NCBI RefSeq assembly: GCF_001653795.1
Contig: NZ_CP011514.1
Span: 1,052,163 to 1,116,162, forward strand
DNA: 64,000 nt
Source: Mitsuaria sp. 7
Lineage (GTDB): Bacteria; Pseudomonadota; Gammaproteobacteria; Burkholderiales; Burkholderiaceae_C
Reading direction: 5' to 3'
The notes beneath the pieces were generated by a model, which worked only from the letters and a program-made list of their open reading frames with translations, did not search any database and was not told where the DNA came from. The number at the start of each line of letters is the position of its first letter. Position 1 is the stretch's first letter. Below are positions 28,451 to 37,163 of this stretch, one piece after another. The position numbers and the translations under genes are program-made.

Positions 28451-29278
28451 TCAGTCCGCCCAGACGATGACGCCCGTGTAGGCGGTGATCAGCACCACGA
28501 TGCCGAAGGCGATGCGGTACCAGGCGAAGGGCACGAAGCTGTGGCTGGCGATGTACTTCAGCAGCCAGCGCACGCAGATCCAGGCGCTGACGAAGGAGAA
28601 GAACAGCCCCACCGCGAACAGCGGGATGTCGCCCGTCGACAGCACCGAGCGCTCCTTGTACAGGCTGTACAGGCCGGCGCCGATCAGCGTCGGGATCGCC
28701 AGGAAGAAGCTGAAATCGGTGGCCGCCTTGCGCGACAGGCCCAGCAGCATGCCGCCGATGATCGTCGCACCGGAGCGGCTGGTGCCCGGCACCATCGCCA
28801 GGCACTGCACGAAGCCGACCTTCAGCGCGTCCATGGGCGACATCTGGTCGACGTCCTGGATGCGCACCGCGGTCTGCTGGCGGCGTTCCGCCCACAGGAT
28901 GATGAAGCCGCCGATGATGAAGGTGCTCGCCACCACGACGGGGGTGAACAGGTGTTCCTTGATCACCTTGCCGAACAGCAGGCCCAGGATGACCGCCGGC
29001 AGGAAACCGATCGCCACGTTCAGCACGAAGCGCCGGGCGCGCACGTCGCTGCCCAGGCCGGCCGCCGTCTCGCGCAGGCGCTGCCAGTACACGATGATCA
29101 CCGCCAGGATCGCCCCGGTCTGGATCGCGATGTCGAACACCTTGCCCCGGGCGTCCTCGAAGCCGCCGAGCAGCGCGCCCGTCAGGATCAGGTGGCCGGT
29201 CGACGAGATCGGCAGGAATTCGGTCAGGCCTTCGACGATCCCCATGATCGCGGCCTTGATCAGCAGCACAGTGTCCAA
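28451..29278 (-). CDS. uppP: Undecaprenyl-diphosphatase UppP (BacA)
   Basis: Inner-membrane phosphatase that recycles undecaprenyl diphosphate for cell-wall synthesis. It shows the [18 protein letters not shown] signature, with the catalytic Glu/His region, and [15 protein letters not shown], across eight hydrophobic segments. A TTG start at 29278 gives 275 residues, matching the usual 273, and has GGAG eight bases upstream. The frame continues 19 codons further with proline/arginine-rich sequence unlike the family, so the longer start is rejected. Confidence 0.93.
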   Translation of the reverse strand: MDTVLLIKAAIMGIVEGLTEFLPISSTGHLILTGALLGGFEDARGKVFDIAIQTGAILAVIIVYWQRLRETAAGLGSDVRARRFVLNVAIGFLPAVILGLLFGKVIKEHLFTPVVVASTFIIGGFIILWAERRQQTAVRIQDVDQMSPMDALKVGFVQCLAMVPGTSRSGATIIGGMLLGLSRKAATDFSFFLAIPTLIGAGLYSLYKERSVLSTGDIPLFAVGLFFSFVSAWICVRWLLKYIASHSFVPFAWYRIAFGIVVLITAYTGVIVWAD

Positions 29279-29493
29279 AACTACCACTCCAGAATGCCGC
29301 CTCGCTCGGGGTGGAGGCGGATCGGCGGGGATCATAGCCGCGGGCCGGACCCCGTTTGCGGCGGTGCAGCACCCGGATGGGCGGGGTCGGCGTGAGGGGG
29401 GCGTGAAGCCCGTAAGTCCCTCTTAAAGGGCGCCGTGCCAGAGGCGCTGCGAGGGTGGGGCGCTTGACCGGCTCGAAAGGCCGCCGCTACATT

Positions 29494-29511
29494 ACTGACC
29501 GGTTAGTCAGT
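29494..29511. promoter_or_regulatory. Likely TetR-family operator
   Basis: Inverted repeat ACTGAC (29494-29499) and GTCAGT (29506-29511) around CGGTTA, about 100 bases before the TetR gene. A further TTATTGACTG half-site follows. The size and symmetry fit an autoregulatory TetR operator. Confidence 0.55.
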
Positions 29512-29566
29512 TATTGACTGCCGCGACCCCACGACCCCCGCGCGCTGGGCGCGCCCCTCACCCCCA

Positions 29567-29590
29567 CCCTCTCCCGCAAGCGGGAGAGGG
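29567..29590. repeat. Intact REP-like palindrome
   Basis: A perfect palindrome apart from its centre: CCCTCTCCCGC then AA then GCGGGAGAGGG. It sits 24 bases before the TetR start and is the same element that hosts the insertion sequence at 22456-23710. The surrounding bases 29279-29614 hold only this repeat and the operator. Confidence 0.75.
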
Positions 29591-29614
29591 AGCACGCAGT
29601 TCCGTTCGCTCACC

Positions 29615-30319
29615 ATGCCTCGCGCTTCCGCCAAGACCGTTGCTCCGGCGCCGTCGTCCCCTCGACAGCGGCGGAAAGAGGCGCGGCCGCAGGAACTGCT
29701 CGAGGCCGCGCTGGCGCTGTTCGTCGAGAAGGGCTTCGCCGCCACCCGTTCGGAGGAGGTCGCCGTCAAGGCGGGGGTGTCCAAGGGGACGCTCTACCTG
29801 TACTACCCCTCGAAGGAGGAGCTCTTCAAGGCGGTGGTGCGCGAGTCCATCGGCACCAAGATCGCCGAAGGCGTCTCGGAGCTGGGCAAGCACCAGGGGT
29901 CGATGGCGGAGCTGCTGACCTGGATGCTGTGGAGCTGGTGGGAGCGCATGGGACTGACCCCCGCCGGCGGCATCCACAAGATCATGATGAGCGAGGCCGG
30001 CAACTTCCCGCAGCTGGCCGCGTTCTACAACGACGAGGTCATCGAGCCCAGCTGCGCGCTGCTGGCCGAGGTCGTGCGCCGGGGCATCGCCTCGGGCGAG
30101 TTCCGCGACGTGGATCCCGATGCCTGCGTGATGGTGCTGATCGGGCCGGTGCTGCATCTGGTGCTGCATCAGCACTCCATCGGCAAGGCGGGTGCGGTGC
30201 ATGACCACAAGCCCGAACCCGAGGTGGTGCTGAAGCTGCAGCTCGAACTGATGTTCGAGGGACTTCTCAACCGCCCGCGTCCCCCATCCGATCCGGCCAC
30301 GCCCCGGCCGGCCGCCTAG
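29615..30319 (+). CDS. TetR/AcrR-family transcriptional regulator
   Basis: A 234-residue repressor. The N-terminal helix-turn-helix is ELLEAALALFVEKGFAATRSEEVAVKAGVSKGTLYLYYPSKEEL (residues about 28-72, paraphrased in two parts), followed by a ligand-binding helical domain with an unusual WMLWSWWERMG segment. It begins a plus-strand run with a methyltransferase and a TolC-like porin, so it probably governs efflux. An inverted-repeat operator lies upstream. Confidence 0.93.
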   Translation: MPRASAKTVAPAPSSPRQRRKEARPQELLEAALALFVEKGFAATRSEEVAVKAGVSKGTLYLYYPSKEELFKAVVRESIGTKIAEGVSELGKHQGSMAELLTWMLWSWWERMGLTPAGGIHKIMMSEAGNFPQLAAFYNDEVIEPSCALLAEVVRRGIASGEFRDVDPDACVMVLIGPVLHLVLHQHSIGKAGAVHDHKPEPEVVLKLQLELMFEGLLNRPRPPSDPATPRPAA

Positions 30320-30412
30320 AATACCGCCCGCATTGACGACCGAATTCCCGATCGCATTCACGACCGCATTCCCGACCGCCGTGGCGCGCCGTGCGGCGCC
30401 AGAGGACAGAAC

Positions 30413-31066
30413 ATGAATTTCGAACAAGCCCGCTTCAACATGATCGAACAGCAGATCCGCCCCTGGGATGTGCTGGACACCTCGGTGCTGGCCCTGCTGG
30501 CGGTGGTCAAGCGCGAGGACTTCGTGCCGGCCGCCTACCGCAACGTGGCCTTCACCGACGTCGAGCTGCCGCTGGCCCACGGCCGCAAGATGCTGCCGCC
30601 GCGGGTTGAGGCCCGCTGGATGCAGGAGCTGCAGATCGAGCGCCACGAGAAGGTGCTGGAGATCGGCACCGGCGCGGGCTATATGGCCGCGCTGCTGGGC
30701 CACAAGGCGCAGCAGGTCTTCAGCGTCGAGCAGGATGCGGAGCTGGTGACCGCCGCCCGCGACGCGCTGCGCCGCAGCGGCGTGCTGAACGTGACCGTGG
30801 TCCAGGGCGACGGCGCCAAGGGCCTGCCCGCGGAAGCGCCGTTCGACGTGATCCTGTTGTCGGGCTCGGTGGCGCAGGTGCCGCAGGCGCTGCTGGACCA
30901 GCTCAAGGTCGGCGGCCGCATGGGCGTGATCGTGGGCGAGGAGCCCGCGATGGTCGCGCGCATCATCACCCGCACCGGCGAGCGCGAGTTCGCCACGAAA
31001 AACCTGTTCGAGACCGTCGTGCAACGCCTGGACGGTTTCGACGCCGGCTCGCACTTCACGTTCTGA
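30413..31066 (+). CDS. pcm: Protein-L-isoaspartate O-methyltransferase-like protein
   Basis: SAM-dependent methyltransferase of the PCMT family, 217 residues. SAM motif I EIGTGAGYMAALL starts at 83; HGRKMLPPRV occupies the region where true PCMTs have a TISxP-like motif, so substrate specificity may differ. It lies between tetR and tolC, an arrangement seen in Burkholderiales. Upstream, 30335-30380 contains imperfect direct repeats of the type CGACCGCATTCCC. ATG 30413 follows an AGAGGAC ribosome binding site. Confidence 0.85.
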   Translation: MNFEQARFNMIEQQIRPWDVLDTSVLALLAVVKREDFVPAAYRNVAFTDVELPLAHGRKMLPPRVEARWMQELQIERHEKVLEIGTGAGYMAALLGHKAQQVFSVEQDAELVTAARDALRRSGVLNVTVVQGDGAKGLPAEAPFDVILLSGSVAQVPQALLDQLKVGGRMGVIVGEEPAMVARIITRTGEREFATKNLFETVVQRLDGFDAGSHFTF

Positions 31067-31186
31067 AGACGCTGCCGGCGGGCGTTGCAGCCCGTCGCGC
31101 GTATTTGCCATCAAGGGGTGCGAAGACTGCAGGTCGTCGCATTTCTTTCGAGGGAAGTGGGGGAGGTGATCTATAACCTCGCCCGC

Positions 31187-31227
31187 GGCACCGGGGTCGG
31201 ATCGGAGGCGATCGATCCGGCGGTGCC
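31187..31227 (+). promoter_or_regulatory. Strong hairpin in the tolC leader
   Basis: Arms GGCACCG (31187-31193) with CGGTGCC (31221-31227), and inner GGATCG (31199-31204) with CGATCC (31213-31218). It lies about 90 bases before the tolC start. The rest of 31067-31315 has only a TATAAC box at 31172-31177 as a possible -10. Confidence 0.45.
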
Positions 31228-31315
31228 GAGGTACTGAATGCCGGTCGCGGACTGCCCGCGGCCGGTCCGCAGTTGGATCGATCCGAAGAACATCACATCG
31301 ACACGAGGATGCCTC

Positions 31316-32686
31316 ATGGCCGCTGAACGCCGTCCGTCACCGATCTCCCGCCTGCCGCGGGTCACGCTCCTTGCCGCTGCGCTTGCGCTGGTGGCCGGCG
31401 CGGCCCAGGCGCAGAGCCTGCAAGAGTTGTACGACGCGGCGCGTGCCTACGACGCGACCTTCCTGGCCGCGCGCGCGGTGGCGGATTCGGCGCAGTACCG
31501 TTACGGCCAGGCGCAGGCGCTGGCGCGTCCCAGCGTAGGCCTGGGCGTCGGCGCGACGCGCAACGAGGTCGATCTGCCGGCGATCCCCACCGCCCAGGGC
31601 GGCTCGGTCAATACCGGCTGGCAGGGCAACACGGTCGCCACCGCCGGGCTGAACGCGAAGTACGCGATCTTCAACCGCCCGAACGCCGGCAGCATCGAAC
31701 AGGCCCGCCTGGGTGTCGACGTCGCCCAGTCCGATCTGCAATCGGCGGAGCAGGACCTGATCGTCCGCGTGGCGCAGGCCTACTTCGACGTGCTGGCCGC
31801 CAAGGACACGCTGTCGACCTCCAGCGCCAACAAGGCCGCGATCTCGGAGCAGCTGGCCTCGGCCAAGCGCAACTTCGAGGTCGGCACCGCCACCATCACC
31901 GACACCCGCGAAGCCCAGGCCCGTTATGACCTGGCGACCGCGCAGGAACTGGCCGCCGACAACGACCTGCGGGTCAAGCGCGTGACGCTGGACCAGCTGG
32001 TCGGCCGCGTCGGCGTCGAGCCGCGTCCGCTGGCCGTGCCAGTGGCGTTGCCGCCGGTGGCGCCCTCGACGGTGGAACCCTGGGTCACCCAGGCCGAGGA
32101 CGGCCATCCCGCCATCCGCAAGGCCCAGCTGGGCCTGGACATCGCCAAGATCGAGATCGAGCGCGCCCAGGGCGCCCGCTATCCGACCGTCGACCTGAAC
32201 GCCTCGCTGGGCGTGCAGCGTCAGACCGGTGAAGGCGTCAGCTACACCGGCAACACCAAGCAGGGCTCGCTGGGCGTGTCGGTGAACCTGCCCGTGTACA
32301 CCGGCGGTCAGATCACCAACCGCATCAAGGAAACGATGTCGCTGGAGGAGAAGTCCCGCAACGACCTCAACTTCGCCCGTCGCAGCGTCGAGGAGGGCAC
32401 CAAGCGCGCCTTCTTCGGCGTGCAGTCGCTGCAGGCGCAGGTGAAGGCGTACGAGGCGGCCGAGTCCTCCACCAAGCTGGCGCTGGAAGCGACGCAGCTG
32501 GGCTACAAGGTCGGCGTGCGCGTCAACCTGGACGTGCTCAACGCGCAGACGCAGCTCTACACGACGCAGCGCGACCTGGCCAAGGCGCGCTACGACGTGC
32601 TGGTGAACAGCCTCAAGCTGCGCCAGGCCTCCGGGCAACTGCGCCCCGAGGACATCTCGGCGATCAACACGCTGCTCGCGCAGTAA
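31316..32686 (+). CDS. tolC: TolC-family outer-membrane efflux protein
   Basis: Outer-membrane channel for type I secretion or RND efflux. The 456 residues start with a signal peptide (LLAAALALVAGAAQAQ, cleavage after AQA) and then two OEP repeats with long helices. Repeats contain the VAQAYFDVLAAKDTL, FEVGTATITDTREAQARYDLA and YKVGVRVNLDVLNAQTQLYTTQ landmarks, the TolC-type variant rather than the lipoprotein OprM type. ATG 31316 follows ACGAGGA. The TetR gene upstream may regulate it. No pump genes are adjacent. Confidence 0.93.
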   Translation: MAAERRPSPISRLPRVTLLAAALALVAGAAQAQSLQELYDAARAYDATFLAARAVADSAQYRYGQAQALARPSVGLGVGATRNEVDLPAIPTAQGGSVNTGWQGNTVATAGLNAKYAIFNRPNAGSIEQARLGVDVAQSDLQSAEQDLIVRVAQAYFDVLAAKDTLSTSSANKAAISEQLASAKRNFEVGTATITDTREAQARYDLATAQELAADNDLRVKRVTLDQLVGRVGVEPRPLAVPVALPPVAPSTVEPWVTQAEDGHPAIRKAQLGLDIAKIEIERAQGARYPTVDLNASLGVQRQTGEGVSYTGNTKQGSLGVSVNLPVYTGGQITNRIKETMSLEEKSRNDLNFARRSVEEGTKRAFFGVQSLQAQVKAYEAAESSTKLALEATQLGYKVGVRVNLDVLNAQTQLYTTQRDLAKARYDVLVNSLKLRQASGQLRPEDISAINTLLAQ

Positions 32687-32710
32687 ACACAGACCGAGCA
32701 GCGGCAGCGA

Positions 32711-32838
32711 ATCACCCGGGGCCGGCGGAGCGGCCTCGTGGGGCGCCAACTCGCTCCGCTCACCTGCGGTTCGCTTTGCTCGAACAGACGGCGCCCCAGT
32801 CAGTCTGGAACTCGGCCGCTCCGCCGGCCCCGGGTGAT
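32711..32838. repeat. Nested long inverted repeat downstream of tolC
   Basis: Perfect 25-base arms at 32711-32735 and 32814-32838 (begin ATCACCCGGGGCCGG) enclose a second pair TGGGGCGCC (32739-32747) and GGCGCCCCA (32790-32798). The inner region is a run of CGCT/GCTC-type words. It could fold into a very stable cruciform or RNA hairpin. No gene is present. Confidence 0.8.
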
Positions 32839-32840
32839 CC

Positions 32841-32860
32841 GCCGCCCACGGGCGGCTTTC
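32841..32860 (+). terminator. Rho-independent-like terminator
   Basis: GCCGCC, CAC loop and GGGCGGC are followed by TTTC, immediately after the long inverted repeat. It suits termination of tolC transcription. Confidence 0.5.
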
Positions 32861-32916
32861 GTCCATCTGGCGGGCTGGTGACAGGTCTTGCGCGTCGGAC
32901 GCGCGACAATCCGTCC

Positions 32917-33702
32917 ATGCTTTTCGTGATCTCCCCCGCGAAGTCCCTGGACTACGACACCCCGACCCCGGACGCCGTCGCCGCGCTGGCGAGCCGTCCC
33001 CAGTTCGTGCCGCAGTCGGCCGAACTGATCGAGATCCTCAAGACCCGGTCCCCGTCGGACATCGGCGGCCTGATGGACATCTCCGAGGCGCTGGCCACCT
33101 TGAACGTCGCCCGCTATCACGCGTGGTCCACGCGATTCACCGACAGGAACAGCAAGCCCGCCGTGCTCGCCTTCAACGGCGACGTGTACGACGGCCTGCA
33201 GGCCTCGACGCTGTCGATGGACGACCTGCAGTGGGCGCAGCGCCATCTGGCGATCCTGTCCGGCTTGTACGGCGTGCTGCGTCCGCTGGACCGGCTCCAG
33301 CCCTACCGGCTGGAGATGGGCACGGCGCTGAAGAACGACCGCGGCGGCAACCTGTACGCGTACTGGGGCGACACCATCGCCGAACACCTGAACGCGCAGA
33401 GCGCGCAGCTCCAGTCGCCGGTGATCGTGAACCTGGCGTCGCAGGAGTACTTCAAGGCGGCCGCGCGCAAGGTGCTGAAGCCGCGGGTCCTCGAGTGCCA
33501 GTTCGAGGACTGGAAGAATGGCCGCTACAAGATCATCAGCTTCTTCGCGAAGCGCGCGCGCGGCCTGATGGCGCGGTACGCGATCCAGCATCGCATCGGC
33601 ACGCCGGCGGGCTTGCAGGACTTCGCCGTCGACGGCTACGCCTACGCGCCGGAGGCGAGCGAGTCGGACCGGCTAGTGTTCCGTCGCCGCATCGCCGAAT
33701 GA
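32917..33702 (+). CDS. yaaA: YaaA peroxide-stress protein (DUF328)
   Basis: Homologue of E. coli YaaA, which limits free iron and protects DNA under hydrogen peroxide. The 261 residues start MLFVISPAKSLDY and include AFNGDVYDGL, the LSGLYGVLRPLDRLQPYRLEMG block and NLASQEYFK. The start at 32917 is set by the family N-terminus; the upstream frame is the long inverted repeat. No signal peptide. Confidence 0.95.
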   Translation: MLFVISPAKSLDYDTPTPDAVAALASRPQFVPQSAELIEILKTRSPSDIGGLMDISEALATLNVARYHAWSTRFTDRNSKPAVLAFNGDVYDGLQASTLSMDDLQWAQRHLAILSGLYGVLRPLDRLQPYRLEMGTALKNDRGGNLYAYWGDTIAEHLNAQSAQLQSPVIVNLASQEYFKAAARKVLKPRVLECQFEDWKNGRYKIISFFAKRARGLMARYAIQHRIGTPAGLQDFAVDGYAYAPEASESDRLVFRRRIAE

Positions 33703-33708
33703 ATGCTT

Positions 33709-33755
33709 ATTGAGCGCCCGATGAGTGCTCATCGAGCGCTCGATGAACGCTCAAT
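33709..33755. repeat. Cluster of short palindromes after yaaA
   Basis: ATTGAGCG (33709-33716) pairs with CGCTCAAT (33748-33755), and CGATGAG/CTCATCG (33719-33734) forms an inner hairpin, with several GAGCGC words between. It probably ends yaaA transcription. Confidence 0.5.
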
Positions 33756-33837
33756 GAGCGCCCAAGCGTAAGCAGGCCCCGCTTTCGGGCACACCGGGAT
33801 ACAGGCAGAAACCGATCAGTTTGATACCGTCGCGACT

Positions 33838-34698
33838 ATGAGCAACTCGCAATACCTCACGCCGGAGCTGCGCGAATGGGTGGCCACGCAACTGCGCAAT
33901 GGCATCACGCGCGAAGCGCTGTACCAGGCCATGCTGACCAGCGGCTGGCAGCCCGACATGGCGCAGCAGGCGCTGGCGGAGCACCGCCCCTTCGAGGCCC
34001 CCTTGACCTTGCCCCAGGTCCCCGAGCCCGCGGTCGAGCCCGGTTCCCTGCCGGAGCCCGACCTCGGCGAGCAGCGCAGCGTGCTGCTGCCCGACGGCCA
34101 CCGGGTCGAGATCCTGATGGCGCTGCAGCGTCCGCGGGTGATCGTCTTCGGCAACCTGCTGTCCGAGCAGGAGTGCGACGCCATCGTCACGAACGCCGGG
34201 CAGCGCCTGGCGAGATCGGAGACCGTGGCGGCGCAACGCGAGGGCAGCGAGGTCAACTCCGCCCGCACCAGCGAAGGCATGTTCTTCGAACGGGGCGAGA
34301 ACGAGGTCGTCGCCCGCATCGAGCGCCGCATCGCGACGCTGTTGAACTGGCCGATGCGCAACGGCGAGGGGCTGCAGGTGCTGCGCTACCGCGCCGGCGC
34401 CGAGTACCAGCCGCACTACGACTACTTCGACCCGCGCCACGCCAGCAGCAAGGCGATCCTGGAACGCGGCGGCCAGCGGGTCGCGACGATCGTGATGTAC
34501 CTGAACACGCCGCCGCGCGGCGGCGCGACGGTGTTCCCGGACATCAAGCTCGACGTGATGGCGCAGAAGGGCAACGCGGTCTTCTTCAGCTACGACCGGC
34601 CCGATCCCGCGACGCTGACGCTGCATGGCGGCGCGCCGGTGGTCGAAGGCGAGAAGTGGGTCGCCACAAAATGGTTACGTCAGGGCGAGTTCGTTTGA
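33838..34698 (+). CDS. Prolyl 4-hydroxylase-like 2-oxoglutarate/Fe(II) dioxygenase
   Basis: A 286-residue P4Hc-domain oxygenase. Residues 1-50 form a short helical N-terminal region resembling a UBA-like fold. The catalytic domain (about 98-286) has the iron ligands H193-x-D195 (PHYDYFD) and H263, and K273 for 2-oxoglutarate. LRYRAGAEY, LNTPPRGGATVFP and GNAVFFSY are also present. The substrate is unknown; EF-Tu is a target of the Pseudomonas homologue. It is cytoplasmic. Confidence 0.9.
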   Translation: MSNSQYLTPELREWVATQLRNGITREALYQAMLTSGWQPDMAQQALAEHRPFEAPLTLPQVPEPAVEPGSLPEPDLGEQRSVLLPDGHRVEILMALQRPRVIVFGNLLSEQECDAIVTNAGQRLARSETVAAQREGSEVNSARTSEGMFFERGENEVVARIERRIATLLNWPMRNGEGLQVLRYRAGAEYQPHYDYFDPRHASSKAILERGGQRVATIVMYLNTPPRGGATVFPDIKLDVMAQKGNAVFFSYDRPDPATLTLHGGAPVVEGEKWVATKWLRQGEFV

Positions 34699-34798
34699 TG
34701 CGGTTTGACGCGGCCTTCACCAGCCGCCCGCTAGACTCGTCCCCATCGCCACGAGCGTCGGCCCCGGCCGGCGCGTCCCGAAGAAGAAGGAAATCCAC

Positions 34799-35149
34799 AT
34801 GAAGTCGTTGATCGCCGCCCTGGGTACCGTGCTGCTGACCACGCTCGCGCAGGCGCAGGTCCAGCCGCAGGCACAACCGGCCCCTCCCGCCACGGCGCCT
34901 ATCGCCGCCGCGCATGCCGACATGGCCGCACCGGCATCGCCGGCTGCCAAGCCGGCCAATGCAGGCAAGGCCGCCGGCAAGCACAAGGCAGCCGGCAAGA
35001 CCGCCAAGCAGGGCGGCAAGCACGCCGCGGCCAAGAAGTCCGGCGCGAAGAAGAAGCCCGCGCAGCACGCGTCGTCAGGCAAGTCGGGCTCGAAGAAGGT
35101 CGCCAACGCCAAGCCGAAGAAGAGCAAGCAGCGTCAAGCGGCCGCCTGA
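34799..35149 (+). CDS. Lys/Ala-rich protein with signal peptide
   Basis: A 116-residue low-complexity protein. A signal peptide (MKSLIAALGTVLLTTLAQAQ) is followed by a Pro/Ala segment and then a Lys/Ala/Gly tail resembling histone H1 tails (GKAAGKHKAAGKTAKQGGKH). The predicted mature protein is very basic, so it could bind polyanions such as nucleic acid or LPS. I do not know a function. ATG 34799 follows AGAAGGAAA. A hairpin and a strong terminator follow. Confidence 0.7.
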   Translation: MKSLIAALGTVLLTTLAQAQVQPQAQPAPPATAPIAAAHADMAAPASPAAKPANAGKAAGKHKAAGKTAKQGGKHAAAKKSGAKKKPAQHASSGKSGSKKVANAKPKKSKQRQAAA

Positions 35150-35194
35150 TTCCAGCCGTGGATCCGGCCTCCTAGCGAGGCGGATCCAGGAAAG

Positions 35195-35223
35195 CAAAAA
35201 AGCAGCCCTCGGGCTGCTTTTTC
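35195..35223 (+). terminator. Strong Rho-independent terminator
   Basis: AGCAGCC/GGCTGCT stem with CTCG loop, A-run before and five or more T after, ending at about 35223. A second hairpin GGATCCG/CGGATCC lies just upstream at 35160-35187. Confidence 0.9.
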
Positions 35224-35277
35224 GTTGGGGTGATCGGGCGACCGAGCCGCCGGGGCTCGGGGCACCCTCACGGCGTC

Positions 35278-35832
35278 TCAGACGCGCTTGCGGTACTCGT
35301 GCGTACGCGTGTCGATTTCGATGTTGTCGCCTTGCGCCACGAAGATGGGCACGGGGATCTCGAAACCGGTGGCGATCTTGGCGGGCTTCAGGACCTTGCC
35401 CGAGGTGTCGCCCTTGACGGCCGGCTCGGTCCAGGTCACTTCACGCACGACGCTGGTCGGCAGTTCCACGGAGATGGCCTTGCCGTCGTAAAACACCACT
35501 TCAACGCCCATGCTGTCCTGCAGGTAGTTGATGGCGTCGCCCATGTTCTCGGCTTCCACCTCGAACTGGTTGTACTCGGTGTCCATGAACACATACATCG
35601 GATCGGCGAAGTACGTGTAGGTGCACTCCTTCTTCTCCAGGATGATCTGGTCCATCTTGTCGTCGGCCTTGAAGACGACTTCGGTGCCCGAGTTGTTCAG
35701 CAGGCTCTTCAGCTTCATGCGCACGGTGGCGGCATTGCGGCCACCGCGGCTGTACTCGGTCTTCAGCACGACCATGGGGTCCTTGCCGTGCATGATCACG
35801 TTGCCGGCGCGAATTTCTTGAGCGATCTTCAT
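35278..35832 (-). CDS. efp: Elongation factor P (arginine-32 type)
   Basis: Relieves ribosome stalling at polyproline stretches. The 184 residues are three OB-like domains. The modification loop reads [12 protein letters not shown], with Arg32 at the tip instead of the Lys used by EpmA-type proteins. Arg32 is rhamnosylated by EarP, encoded next upstream. Start ATG 35832; the longer frame is non-homologous leader. Genes efp and earP are about 190 bases apart on the same strand. Confidence 0.97.
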   Translation of the reverse strand: MKIAQEIRAGNVIMHGKDPMVVLKTEYSRGGRNAATVRMKLKSLLNNSGTEVVFKADDKMDQIILEKKECTYTYFADPMYVFMDTEYNQFEVEAENMGDAINYLQDSMGVEVVFYDGKAISVELPTSVVREVTWTEPAVKGDTSGKVLKPAKIATGFEIPVPIFVAQGDNIEIDTRTHEYRKRV

Positions 35833-36024
35833 GATGATTCCGGGAGATTGGGTCCGGGCACAGTCATCTGGATGCTTGGAGATCCGAACTGTTCCGGCGG
35901 TGTGAGGCGTTCCGTCTCGGCATCCCGCAGCCCGGTGCCGAGGCCGGGGGCCGTGGCTTGGAACTGCTGGAGCGCCGCGCAATGAGAACGCGGAAAAGCC
36001 GCGCATTCTAGCTCGAAAGGCCCC

Positions 36025-37131
36025 TCACGCGCCACTCGACAGCCCGGTGAAGGCCTGGAGGCGGGTGGTGAGATCCGGCGGCGCGGCCAGTTCCGCACGC
36101 CACGCGCGGGCGTGCGCCGAGGCGCCGTCCCAGTCGCGCAGCGCCTGCGCGGCCTCCGGCGTCCACGGCGCCAGACCGTTCCAGGCGCGCGACACGGCGA
36201 GCCAGCGCGCCTGCAGCGACGCCGGCGCACCGGCCATCGACCGGCCGAGGAAGGCCTCCAGTTTCGGCCCGTGGGCGCCGTCGTCCTGGAAGTAGATCTG
36301 CCAGAGCATCGGCCGGCCGGCCCATTGCGCGCGGACGAAGGAGTCCTCTCCCCGCACGAGGTTGAGATCGCACGACCAGAGCAGGCGGTCGTAGTCGGCC
36401 TGGCTCAAGGCGGGCAGGGCGATCGCGCGCTGGCCGGGCCTCAGCAGCGGAGGAAGTTCCGCCTGCGGCGCGCCGGGGCACAGCAGCAGCAGCCATCCCG
36501 GGCCGAGCGCCTCGAGGAAGGCCGCCAACGGCGCGTGCGGGTAGGCGAACAGGCTGAGCACGCGCTCGCCGGGCGCTGGCGCCCAGCCGCGTCCGTCCAG
36601 CCATGCGGTGCCATCGTGTGCGTCGACGGCCTCGATCAGGCCGGGCTCGCGCAGCAGTCCGCCGGTGCGCCCGCTGAATCCGGGATAGAAGAAGCGCTTC
36701 TCCAGACCCGCGCCGGGACCGGAGAACTGCGGCGATCGCAGGCCGTGGCTGCGCTCGACGTAGCTTTCCGCGCTGAGGTATTCGAGGTTGATCCATGCCG
36801 GCTTCACCGGCCGTGCGGCCATCGCCGCGATGAAGTCCTGCGGCAGTTCGCAGCCGAAGGTCTCGATGACGACGTCGCCCGGATCCACCCCCACGCTGTC
36901 GTCCCAGGGGCGGCAGGCGAGGCCCTCGACCGGCTCCGGCTGCATCCACGCCAGCGGCGACAGATCGTCGCTCCACAAGCGCGCCTGCGCGCCCCGCTGC
37001 GCGAGGTCGCGGGCCAGTCGCAGGCACACGCCGAGGTCCCCGTAGTTGTCGATGACGCGGCAGAAGATGTCCCACGTCCGCCTGTCAGGAGTCTGCACGT
37101 CGGACGAGGATTCGGCGGGGGTGTCGGGCAT
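36025..37131 (-). CDS. earP: EF-P arginine rhamnosyltransferase EarP
   Basis: Transfers rhamnose from dTDP-rhamnose to Arg32 of EF-P. The 368 residues form a GT-B fold. Asp28 and Asp32 in [19 protein letters not shown] match the catalytic pair of characterised EarP proteins. The nucleotide-binding [21 protein letters not shown] block is conserved. A dTDP-rhamnose pathway must exist elsewhere in the genome. The start at 37131 lies 32 bases from the divergent uvrC start. Confidence 0.95.
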   Translation of the reverse strand: MPDTPAESSSDVQTPDRRTWDIFCRVIDNYGDLGVCLRLARDLAQRGAQARLWSDDLSPLAWMQPEPVEGLACRPWDDSVGVDPGDVVIETFGCELPQDFIAAMAARPVKPAWINLEYLSAESYVERSHGLRSPQFSGPGAGLEKRFFYPGFSGRTGGLLREPGLIEAVDAHDGTAWLDGRGWAPAPGERVLSLFAYPHAPLAAFLEALGPGWLLLLCPGAPQAELPPLLRPGQRAIALPALSQADYDRLLWSCDLNLVRGEDSFVRAQWAGRPMLWQIYFQDDGAHGPKLEAFLGRSMAGAPASLQARWLAVSRAWNGLAPWTPEAAQALRDWDGASAHARAWRAELAAPPDLTTRLQAFTGLSSGA

Positions 37132-37163
37132 GGCCGGATTATCCGGCGGCACAATCGCGCCCC

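Noticed and set aside
35150..35277. Small RNA downstream of the Lys/Ala-rich gene
   Set aside because: The hairpins are explained by ordinary termination with a T-run.
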